From JBFKMV01 sp041629655 (GTDB lineage: Bacteria > Acidobacteriota > Polarisedimenticolia > Polarisedimenticolales > Polarisedimenticolaceae), in assembly GCA_041629655.1 (NCBI GenBank), contig JBFKMV010000258.1, positions 1-5,032 on the forward strand: a stretch of DNA of 5,032 bases. The letters are read 5' to 3'. Shown here piece by piece: positions 1 through 5,032 of this stretch. The notes beneath the pieces were generated by a model. The model searched no databases, was not told the DNA's origin, and saw only the letters and a program-made list of their open reading frames with translations. The position numbers and the translations under genes are program-made. Every line of letters begins with the position of its first letter. Position 1 is the first letter of the stretch.

Positions 1-118
1 ACCCAGCACCGAATGGACCGGGGTCGGGTCGGCCCGTCCGTACGGGTAAGCTCAGTCACGGTAACGGCGGTCCCGTCGTGAGTCCCCGCCCCGCCGGGCG
101 GTTTGGGGTGGGGGCGGT
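1..118. other. Upstream region of the hybrid kinase gene, no clear promoter
   Basis: This stretch lies before the first gene and holds no convincing coding sequence. It contains a tandem GGGTC GGGTC (21-30), an 8-bp palindrome CCGTACGG (38-45) nested in a CCCGT/ACGGG inverted repeat (33-46), and two GGTAA copies (45-49, 60-64). I could not pair a -35 with a -10 element at acceptable spacing, nor see a GG-N10-GC sigma-54 motif. The TAA at 62-64 is in frame with the downstream gene, so that gene cannot extend further upstream than this. The true promoter may lie before the window. Confidence 0.5.
105..114 (+). promoter_or_regulatory. Weak G-rich ribosome binding site of the hybrid kinase
   Basis: The G-rich stretch GGGGTGGGGG ends four bases before the ATG at 119. 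It is not a canonical AGGAGG but could pair with the C-rich anti-Shine-Dalgarno through G-C and G-U pairs. Between the in-frame TAA at 62-64 and this ATG there is no ATG, GTG or TTG in frame, so the ATG at 119 is the first possible usual start. The poor match contrasts with the strong sites of the two downstream genes and suggests lower initiation on the first gene. Confidence 0.35.
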
Positions 119-3100
119 ATGCCCGAAGATACACGCATCGACCGGACCGCAGCCCGGCGCGACGCCGGCCCGCAACCGCGGCGCCGTCCGTCGCCACCGG
201 AGCGTGACCAGCCGCTGCTGGAGTCGATCAACGGCATCGTCTGGGAGGCCGACCCCGAGACCTTCCGCTTCCGCTACGTCAGCGGTCAGGCCGAACGGTT
301 GCTGGGCTATCCGATCGAGCAGTGGCTGTCCGAGCCGGGATTCTGGTCGTCGCACATCCACCCCGACGACCGCGAGCGCGTGATCGAAACCTGCCGCACC
401 GCCACGGCGCAGCAGCGCAGCCACGAGTTCGAGTACCGGATGCAGACTGCGGACGGCCGGACCGTCTGGCTCCGCGACCTGGTGAGTGTCGTTGTCGAGA
501 ACGACCGGCCGGTGAGCCTGCGCGGGGTGATGGTCGACATCACCGACTCCAAGCGTACCGAGGAGACGCTGTGGAACCTGATTCGTGGAATGGCGCTGGC
601 CGTCGGGGACAACTTCTTTCGCGAGCTGACGCTGCACCTGGCCGACACGCTGGGCGTGCGCTTCGCCTCGGTGGCGGAGATCCCGGTCGACCGACCGGGC
701 CGACTGTTGCCGCTCGCGGTCTGGAATCGTGACGACTGGGAGGATCCGTTCGAGTACGAGGCGACCGGGACGCCCTGCGAGCACGTGCTGCAGAGCGGCG
801 ACGCCGTCTGCTTCCCGAACCACGTCCGCGAGCTGTTCCCGCGCGACGACTACCTGCTGCGCCGCGGCGTCGAGGCCTACCTGGGCGCGCCGCTGATCGG
901 CGCCTCGGGCCAGGTGATCGGGGTGCTCTGCGTCTACCACGACCAGCCGTTGCAGGAAGAGCTTCGCGCCAAGTCGATGCTGCGGGTGTTTGCCGCCCGT
1001 TCCGCGTCCGAGCTGGAACGCCAGCGCGCCGAGCGGGCGGTGTTCCAGAGCGAGACCCGCTACCGCAAGATCTTCCATACCGCACCGGTCGCGCTGTGGG
1101 AGCTCGACCTGTCGGGCATCCGCACCACGATCGAGTACTGGCGGCTCCAGGGCATCCGCGACCTGCGGTCCTACCTCGAGGCGAACCCCGAGGCGGTCCG
1201 GGAGACCGCGGCGTTGATGCGTCCGCTCAACGTCAACGACTCGGCACTCAAGATCTTCGAGGCCAAGACGCGGGACGAGTTGCTGCGGGCCTCGGTGGAC
1301 GACCTGTACGTGCCGCAAACGCTGGGAGCGTTCCGCGAGTGGCTGCTGGCGATTGCGGAAGGCAAGGCCGGCTTCGAGACGCGGACGCGCGCGCGGACGC
1401 TGCGGGGCCGGCCCCTCGACGTGTGGCTGAAGATGACGCTGCCGATCGAGGCCAAGGAGTTTGCCCGGGTCCCGGCCAGCATCATGGATATCACCGGGCA
1501 GGTTGCCGCTGCCCGGCGCGAGCGCGCATCGGACGAGCGGGTCCGGCGGCAGAACGCCGCGCTGCTCCGGCTGACCCGCAGTCCGGAGCTGGCGCGCAGC
1601 GATCTCGACGGTTTCGGCCGGCTGGCCGCCCGGGTCGCGGCCGAGACGTTGGAGGTGGAGCGCGTCGGCTTGTGGCGGTTCGAGGACGGCGGGTCGGTGC
1701 TGCGGTGCAACCTGCTGTACGAGCGCGGCCCCGAACGCTGTTCGGAGGGGCTCGAGATCGAGGCCTCGGAATACCCGCGCTACTTCGCCGCCCTGGCCGA
1801 CGGTCGCGTGGTCGCCGCCGACGACGCGCCGTCCGACGCCGCCACCAGCGAGTTTGCCGAGAGCTATCTCGGCCCGCTCGGCGTCACCTCGATGCTCGAT
1901 GCGCCGGTCCGGCGCGGGGGCGAGGTGGTCGGCGTGGTGTGCCACGAGCACATCGGGCCGGGACGCCTCTGGCACCCCGACGAACGCGACTTCGCGGCCT
2001 CGGTCGCCGACATCGTCTCCTTGCTGATGGAGTCGGCCGAGCGCCAGCAAGCCGAGGAGGCGGTACGCGCCGCGCAGGAGCAACTGCTGATCCGGCAGCG
2101 CGAGGAAGGCCGCAAGGTCGAGTCCGAGCTGGAAAAGGTGAAGTCGCAGCTGGTGCGCCGCACCCGGCTGGCGGCGATCGGCCAGGTGGCGGCCAGCATC
2201 GCCCACGATCTGCGCAATCCGCTGGGGGCGATCCGGAACGCGGAGTACTACCTGCGGCGCCGGATTCCGGCCGACCGGCCGGAGTGGGCGGAGTTCCTGA
2301 CGATCATCCACCAGGAGATCCACACCGCCGACCGCATCGTGACGAACCTGCTCGAGATGAGCCGCGCCAAGGAGCCGGCGAAGGAGAACGTGGATCTGGC
2401 GGGCGCGGTGGACCAGGCCTTCGAGGGCGTCCGCCGCGGCGACGGCGTGCGGCTGCGCCTGGACCTGGACCCCGAGCGCTACGTCGTCCACGCCGATCCC
2501 GACCAGCTGCAGCAGGTGCTGTCGAACCTGTTCACCAACGCGATCCAGGCGATGGAACAGCGGGGCGAGCTGGCGGTCGAGGCCCGGCGCGAGGATCGCA
2601 CGGACGTGATCGTGGTCCGCGACAGCGGTCCGGGAGTGTCGCCGAAGGTGCGGGCGAGCATCTTCGAGCCGTTGTTCACCACCAAGGCCAAGGGAACGGG
2701 CCTGGGGCTGGCGATCTGCAGGCAGATCGTCGAGGCCCACGGAGGCGCGATCGAGCTGCTCGCCGCCGCGGAGCAGGGCGCCGCCTTCGCGATCCGGTTG
2801 CCGTTGCGGACCGATCCGCCGCGGACCCGGGATGCGGCGGGCAAGTCGCGCAGCGTGCTGATCGTCGACGACGAACGAAACATGCGCAAGACGCTCGCGC
2901 AGATCTTGAGCGAAGAGGGGTACGAGGTCTTTACCGCGGACACCGGTGAGCGTGCCGTGAGAATGTGCGGGCAACGCGGGTTCGACGTCGTGCTGATGGA
3001 CGTGCGGATGCCGGGTATCGACGGCGTCGAGGCGTTTCGCCGGATCCGCCGCAGCCGCGCCGACGCGCGCGTGGTGATGATGAGCGCCTACAGCCTGGAG

Positions 3101-3223
3101 GCCCTGGAGCGCGCAGCGCTCGCCGAGGGCGCGACGGCGTTCCTGCGTAAGCCGCTGGACGTGGAAAGTGTGGTAAGGTTGATCGGAAACGTCGAACGGG
3201 ACGGGGATACGGCTGCCAATTGA
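119..3223 (+). CDS. Soluble hybrid sensor histidine kinase, PAS-GAF-PAS-GAF-HisKA-HATPase-REC
   Basis: This 1034-residue hybrid two-component kinase has no membrane segment or signal peptide, so it should sense cytoplasmic cues. After an Arg/Pro-rich, probably disordered start (1-30) come PAS1 with its PAC part (about 33-147, HPDDRERV and WLRD motifs), GAF1 (about 155-298), a variant PAS2 (about 312-465), GAF2 (about 488-640) and a coiled coil (about 640-690). HisKA has the phosphorylatable H696 in IAHDLRNP; D697 and N700 complete the HDxxN pattern used for kinase and phosphatase activity. The ATPase domain (about 755-897) has the N box (N803, N807), G1 box DSGPGV (D835), F box IFEPLFTTK and G2 box GTGLGL (859-864). 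The C-terminal receiver (911-1025) has acidic D917/D918, phosphoacceptor D961 in MDVRMPG, S989 and K1011-P1012. All key residues are intact, so kinase activity is expected. The ligands of the PAS and GAF domains cannot be read from sequence. There is no Hpt or output domain. It lies 69 bp before the REC-ATPase gene, probably in the same transcript. Confidence 0.95.
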   Translation: MPEDTRIDRTAARRDAGPQPRRRPSPPERDQPLLESINGIVWEADPETFRFRYVSGQAERLLGYPIEQWLSEPGFWSSHIHPDDRERVIETCRTATAQQRSHEFEYRMQTADGRTVWLRDLVSVVVENDRPVSLRGVMVDITDSKRTEETLWNLIRGMALAVGDNFFRELTLHLADTLGVRFASVAEIPVDRPGRLLPLAVWNRDDWEDPFEYEATGTPCEHVLQSGDAVCFPNHVRELFPRDDYLLRRGVEAYLGAPLIGASGQVIGVLCVYHDQPLQEELRAKSMLRVFAARSASELERQRAERAVFQSETRYRKIFHTAPVALWELDLSGIRTTIEYWRLQGIRDLRSYLEANPEAVRETAALMRPLNVNDSALKIFEAKTRDELLRASVDDLYVPQTLGAFREWLLAIAEGKAGFETRTRARTLRGRPLDVWLKMTLPIEAKEFARVPASIMDITGQVAAARRERASDERVRRQNAALLRLTRSPELARSDLDGFGRLAARVAAETLEVERVGLWRFEDGGSVLRCNLLYERGPERCSEGLEIEASEYPRYFAALADGRVVAADDAPSDAATSEFAESYLGPLGVTSMLDAPVRRGGEVVGVVCHEHIGPGRLWHPDERDFAASVADIVSLLMESAERQQAEEAVRAAQEQLLIRQREEGRKVESELEKVKSQLVRRTRLAAIGQVAASIAHDLRNPLGAIRNAEYYLRRRIPADRPEWAEFLTIIHQEIHTADRIVTNLLEMSRAKEPAKENVDLAGAVDQAFEGVRRGDGVRLRLDLDPERYVVHADPDQLQQVLSNLFTNAIQAMEQRGELAVEARREDRTDVIVVRDSGPGVSPKVRASIFEPLFTTKAKGTGLGLAICRQIVEAHGGAIELLAAAEQGAAFAIRLPLRTDPPRTRDAAGKSRSVLIVDDERNMRKTLAQILSEEGYEVFTADTGERAVRMCGQRGFDVVLMDVRMPGIDGVEAFRRIRRSRADARVVMMSAYSLEALERAALAEGATAFLRKPLDVESVVRLIGNVERDGDTAAN

Positions 3224-3240
3224 GCTACCGGCCGGCTGAA

Positions 3241-3255
3241 GCGCCGTGCAGGCGC
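3241..3255 (+). other. Small inverted repeat between the first two genes
   Basis: GCGCC (3241-3245) and GGCGC (3251-3255) can pair around a five-base loop in the 69-bp gap between the kinase and REC-ATPase genes. A CCGGCCGG palindrome lies just upstream (3228-3235). Neither is followed by a T run, so this is unlikely to be a strong terminator and read-through into the next gene is expected. In DNA this GC-rich, such short repeats often arise by chance. Confidence 0.25.
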
Positions 3256-3276
3256 CGCCGCGGGTCGAGCCGAGCC

Positions 3277-3284
3277 GGAGGAGG
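3277..3284 (+). promoter_or_regulatory. Strong ribosome binding site of the REC-ATPase gene
   Basis: GGAGGAGG ends eight bases before the ATG at 3293, an excellent Shine-Dalgarno match at near-optimal spacing. It fixes the start of the second gene and suggests stronger translation than for the upstream kinase. That would fit a partner protein needed in excess over its kinase (inference). Confidence 0.8.
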
Positions 3285-3292
3285 CATCGGCG

Positions 3293-4276
3293 ATGCAAAG
3301 CACCGAGCGCAGGACGTCACCGAAAGTCCTGATCGTCGAGGATGATTACGGACAGCGCAAGACGCTGTGCCACATCCTGGAAGAAGAAGGGGTCGAGCCG
3401 GTCAGCTGCGCCAGTGCCAAGGAGGCGATCGATCGCGTCGAGAGCGAGAACGTCTCCGTGGCGATCGTCGATCTGCGCCTACCCGATCTCAGCGGAACCC
3501 AGGTGCTGCGGAAGATCGCCTCGTTGAACCGGGGGATCCGGGTGATCATCCATACCGCGTACGGGTCGTTCGAATCGGCCAAGGATGCGGTCAACCTCGG
3601 CGCCTTCGCCTACGTCGAGAAGATGAAGGATCCGGAGGAGCTGGTGCGTTGCGTGCACCGGGCGATCGAGGCGCGGGGGGGCGTCGACGCCAGCGCGGCG
3701 GGCCGCCTGCGGTCGATCACGAAGAAGATGCCGAGCTACATCTTCCAGCTCGACTGGAAGGGCACCATCGCGCCCGAGATGGAAAAGCTACTGCAGACCC
3801 TGATCGGCGAGCACATCCGGCTGGAGACGATCCAGCCACCCGGAATCTACCCGATCTACACCGATCTGGGCCGGATCGAGCAGGTGCTGATGAACCTGGT
3901 GCTCAACGCGCGGGACGCGATGCCCGACGGCGGCAAACTGGGCATCGAGATCGCCAACGTCGAGCTCGGTCCGCAGGACGTCGAGAACCACGAGGGCGCC
4001 GAACCGGGTCCGTACGTGATGATCGCCGTCAGTGACACCGGCGTCGGGATGACCCAGGAGACGATCGACTGCATCTTCGATCCGTTCTTCACCACCCAGC
4101 CGGTCGGGCAGGCGACCGGGTTGGGGCTGACGGAGGTCTACGGCATCGTCGCCCAGGCCGGCGGCCTGATCACGGTCGAGAGCGAGCCGGGCCAGGGCTC
4201 GACGTTCCGGGTCTACTTCCCGGCCGCCCGGTTCCACGAGGAGCTGTCGAAACCGGCGCCGTCGTCGGTGCATTGA
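3293..4276 (+). CDS. Receiver domain fused to a histidine-kinase ATPase domain, without DHp
   Basis: This 327-residue soluble protein begins with a receiver domain (about 10-125): acidic pocket E16/D17/D18, phosphoacceptor D60 in IVDLRLPD, T88 in HTAYG and conserved K110. K110 is followed by Met rather than the usual Pro (VEKMKDPEEL). A short Gly/Ala linker (about 126-150) follows, and from about residue 152 (LDWKGTIAPEMEKLLQTLIGE) the sequence resembles the segment that leads into the ATPase domain of HDFNN-type kinases. The ATPase part has an N box (E196, N201, N205 in NLVLNARDAMPDGG), G1 box SDTGVGM (D248), F box IFDPFFTT and a G2 region ATGLGLTEVYG. Members of this class normally carry an H-box helix pair of about 60-70 residues; it is absent here and no His in the linker replaces it. 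Two ATP-lid lysines are Gln and the first G2 glycine is Ala274. The protein could receive phosphate on D60 but is unlikely to autophosphorylate on His. It may bind ATP, act as a regulator of the adjacent kinase, or be a decaying remnant. There is no DNA-binding domain. Confidence 0.9.
   Translation: MQSTERRTSPKVLIVEDDYGQRKTLCHILEEEGVEPVSCASAKEAIDRVESENVSVAIVDLRLPDLSGTQVLRKIASLNRGIRVIIHTAYGSFESAKDAVNLGAFAYVEKMKDPEELVRCVHRAIEARGGVDASAAGRLRSITKKMPSYIFQLDWKGTIAPEMEKLLQTLIGEHIRLETIQPPGIYPIYTDLGRIEQVLMNLVLNARDAMPDGGKLGIEIANVELGPQDVENHEGAEPGPYVMIAVSDTGVGMTQETIDCIFDPFFTTQPVGQATGLGLTEVYGIVAQAGGLITVESEPGQGSTFRVYFPAARFHEELSKPAPSSVH
3675..3681 (+). repeat. Seven-G homopolymer at the REC/linker junction
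   Basis: Seven consecutive G fall in codons 128-130 (Arg-Gly-Gly), just where the receiver domain ends. The reading frame is open and makes sense on both sides, so there is no sign of a frameshift in this copy. Homopolymers of this length are prone to slippage during replication and to sequencing error. A shift here would separate the receiver from the ATPase part. Confidence 0.7.
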
Positions 4277-4291
4277 CCCCCCGTTCACGCT

Positions 4292-4345
4292 CCCGTAATC
4301 GCCCCGACGCAATCCGACGTTGCGAGGTGCCCGACGCGCCCGTAA
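4292..4345 (+). repeat. Short repeated elements upstream of the lipoprotein gene
   Basis: CCCGTAA occurs at 4292-4298 and 4339-4345, and CCCGACGC at 4303-4310 and 4330-4337, giving the order A-B-B-A with all copies in the same orientation. The core CCGACG occurs a third time at 4314-4319. The copies surround and overlap the putative promoter, so they could be binding sites for a regulator. They are short and C/G-rich, so chance is not excluded. Confidence 0.4.
4308..4324. promoter_or_regulatory. Possible operator-like inverted repeat CGCAA-N7-TTGCG
   Basis: CGCAA (4308-4312) and TTGCG (4320-4324) form a perfect 5-bp inverted repeat with centres 12 bp apart, close to one helical turn, as for a dimeric regulator. 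The right arm overlaps the putative -35 box, which would suit repression. Five-base arms are weak evidence on their own. Confidence 0.25.
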
Positions 4346-4348
4346 CGT
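4320..4348 (+). promoter_or_regulatory. Putative sigma-70-type promoter of the lipoprotein gene
   Basis: TTGCGA (4320-4325, four of six matches to TTGACA) and TAACGT (4343-4348, three of six to TATAAT) are separated by exactly 17 bp. Transcription would start near 4355, leaving a leader of about 34 bases before the ATG at 4389. The location, in the largest intergenic gap and just before a strong ribosome binding site, supports separate expression of the third gene. The match itself is modest. Confidence 0.35.
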
Positions 4349-4375
4349 ACCTGGGGGAATCCATGCGACATCCAC

Positions 4376-4382
4376 AGGGAGG
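4376..4382 (+). promoter_or_regulatory. Ribosome binding site deciding the lipoprotein start
   Basis: AGGGAGG ends six bases before the ATG at 4389. It selects this ATG over an in-frame TTG at 4320, which would put 23 extra residues rich in Arg and Gly before the signal peptide, and over the ATG at 4363, which is out of frame. Confidence 0.8.
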
Positions 4383-4388
4383 CTGACC

Positions 4389-4982
4389 ATGAAACGCATC
4401 GCATCGATGATTGCAGGCGGAGCCCTGCTGGCGGGGTTGATCGCCTGCTCGGCGAGCGACCCCACGGGGTCCGGCAGCGGCAGCGTGCGGGTGCTGCTGA
4501 CCGACGCGCCGCTCGATCTCTCGACCGTCTCGGCGGTCAACGTCACGATCACGGAGTTCGTGCTCTACGCCGCGGACGACGACGACCCGCTGGCCGAAGG
4601 CGAGGGGATCGTGATGGTGATGCCGGGTGAGGGCGCGGAGAGCCTGAACCTGCTCGATTACCAGAACGGCGCCACGACGCTGGTGGCCAGCGCCGAGGTG
4701 CCCGAGGGGCATTACAGCAAGATCCGGATGCTGGTCTCCGCCGCCGAGCTGGTGCACGATCACGACGGCGATCCCGACACCCCGGACATCGCCGAGCCGA
4801 TCAAGGTCCCGTCGGGCAAGGTGCAGATCCCGGTACCGTTCGACCTGTCGGCGGGCGAGGGCATGGAGATCACGCTCGACTTCGACGCCGAGCGGTCGGT
4901 CCAGGTCAACAGCACCTCGTCCGACAACCACGCCTACATCCTGCGGCCGGTCGTCACCCCGGTCGGCATGCGCTCGATCTGA
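4389..4982 (+). CDS. DUF4382-like acidic lipoprotein
   Basis: This 197-residue protein starts with a lipoprotein signal peptide: MKR, a hydrophobic stretch (about 4-19) and the lipobox LIAC with C20 as the expected lipidated residue. Ser at position 21 (not Asp) fits outer-membrane sorting if the cell has an outer membrane. After a Gly/Ser linker (21-31) the sequence GSVRVLLTDAPLDLSTVSAVNVTITEFVLY (split here by no gap, residues 31-60) is characteristic of the DUF4382 opening, and YILRPVV near the end fits the domain's last strand. The fold is expected to be beta-rich and periplasmic or surface-exposed. No biochemical role is established for this family. Two acidic stretches stand out: DDDD at 63-66 and a run with Asp at 124, 126, 128, 130 and 133, which resembles a calcium-binding loop. 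The gene probably has its own promoter. A functional link to the upstream signalling genes is not shown. Confidence 0.88.
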   Translation: MKRIASMIAGGALLAGLIACSASDPTGSGSGSVRVLLTDAPLDLSTVSAVNVTITEFVLYAADDDDPLAEGEGIVMVMPGEGAESLNLLDYQNGATTLVASAEVPEGHYSKIRMLVSAAELVHDHDGDPDTPDIAEPIKVPSGKVQIPVPFDLSAGEGMEITLDFDAERSVQVNSTSSDNHAYILRPVVTPVGMRSI

Positions 4983-4993
4983 CTCCGGTCTCC

Positions 4994-5013
4994 GGCCCGG
5001 CTGCGGCCGGGCC
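4994..5013 (+). terminator. GC hairpin after the lipoprotein gene, possible terminator
   Basis: GGCCCGGC (4994-5001) pairs perfectly with GCCGGGCC (5006-5013) around a TGCG tetraloop, 11 bases after the stop codon. The all-GC 8-bp stem should be very stable and its position suits transcription termination or mRNA 3'-end protection. There is no downstream T tract; a C run follows instead, so it is not a canonical intrinsic terminator. Confidence 0.45.
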
Positions 5014-5015
5014 CG

Positions 5016-5031
5016 CCCCCCCCCCCCCCCC
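5016..5031. repeat. Run of 16 C at the window end
   Basis: Sixteen consecutive C directly follow the hairpin and are followed by only one G before the window stops. Such a homopolymer is extreme even in GC-rich DNA. Placed at the end of the sequence, it may mark a contig end where assembly or sequencing failed, so its exact length is unreliable. Confidence 0.85.
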
Positions 5032-5032
5032 G

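Noticed and set aside
1096..2949. A 617-codon + strand open frame inside the kinase gene
   Set aside because: It is a shifted frame of the kinase gene with a low-complexity Arg/Gly/Ala-rich product and no domain, as expected in GC-rich DNA.
3221..3292. Intrinsic terminator between the two signalling genes
   Set aside because: The inverted repeats are only 5-8 bp and no T run follows them; the gap is short and the next gene has a strong ribosome binding site, so co-transcription is more likely.
56..3298. A 1080-codon open frame on the - strand covering the whole hybrid kinase gene
   Set aside because: Its codons align exactly with the sense codons, so antisense stops could arise only from sense TTA, CTA or TCA, which are rare in GC-rich genes. 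The translated product is rich in Arg, His, Leu and Gln without recognisable domains, while the sense frame has complete PAS, GAF, kinase and receiver motifs. The same explanation covers the - strand frames at 3788-4552 and 4170-4931.
3665..3760. A frameshift hiding the DHp domain of the REC-ATPase protein
   Set aside because: The other frames in this stretch show no H-box or helix-pair pattern, and the distance between the two recognisable domains is too short to hold a DHp in any frame.
4353..4366. GG-N10-GC spacing resembling a sigma-54 promoter before the lipoprotein gene
   Set aside because: Only about half of the consensus positions match, and transcription would start near 4377, inside the ribosome binding site.
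4320..4388. Extended start of the lipoprotein at TTG 4320
   Set aside because: The extension is Arg/Gly-rich and would bury the signal peptide, while ATG 4389 has AGGGAGG at ideal spacing followed directly by a lipoprotein signal peptide.

Overview
The window is a GC-rich stretch of bacterial DNA holding three intact genes, all on the + strand, with little intergenic space. High GC, two soluble multi-domain signalling proteins and a DUF4382-type lipoprotein fit a Gram-negative-like, environmentally versatile bacterium. Gemmatimonadota, Acidobacteriota and the former Deltaproteobacteria are plausible, but nothing here fixes the phylum. No mobile element, tRNA, rRNA or CRISPR array was seen.

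Layout: 1-118 is an upstream region without a recognisable promoter; an in-frame stop at 62-64 bounds the first gene. 119-3223 encodes a 1034-residue cytoplasmic hybrid sensor kinase (PAS-GAF-PAS-GAF-HisKA-HATPase-REC) with every catalytic motif present. 3293-4276 follows after 69 bp behind a strong ribosome binding site. It encodes a 327-residue protein with an N-terminal receiver domain joined to a histidine-kinase ATP-binding domain, but with no DHp/H-box helix pair between them. 4277-4388 is a 112-bp intergenic region with a possible promoter, short repeats and a clear ribosome binding site. 4389-4982 encodes a 197-residue DUF4382-like lipoprotein. A GC hairpin (4994-5013) and a run of 16 C (5016-5031) close the window.

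How the genes may work together (inference): the first two genes look co-transcribed. The hybrid kinase could sense small ligands or redox/light state through its PAS and GAF domains and autophosphorylate on H696. Phosphate could then pass to its own D961 and/or to D60 of the second protein. The two receivers share an almost identical helix-1 signature (RKTLxxILxEEG), which suggests they dock on the same kinase surface. No DNA-binding output, Hpt or enzymatic effector domain is encoded here, so the output must lie elsewhere or depend on the unusual REC-ATPase protein. The lipoprotein probably has its own promoter, and its link to the signalling pair is unproven.

The most interesting item is the REC-ATPase protein. 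It lacks the phosphorylatable histidine domain, has an altered ATP lid (TTQPVGQATGLGL where TTKPVGKGTGLGL is usual) and has Met where receivers usually carry the Pro after the conserved Lys. It may be a regulator or decoy rather than a true kinase.
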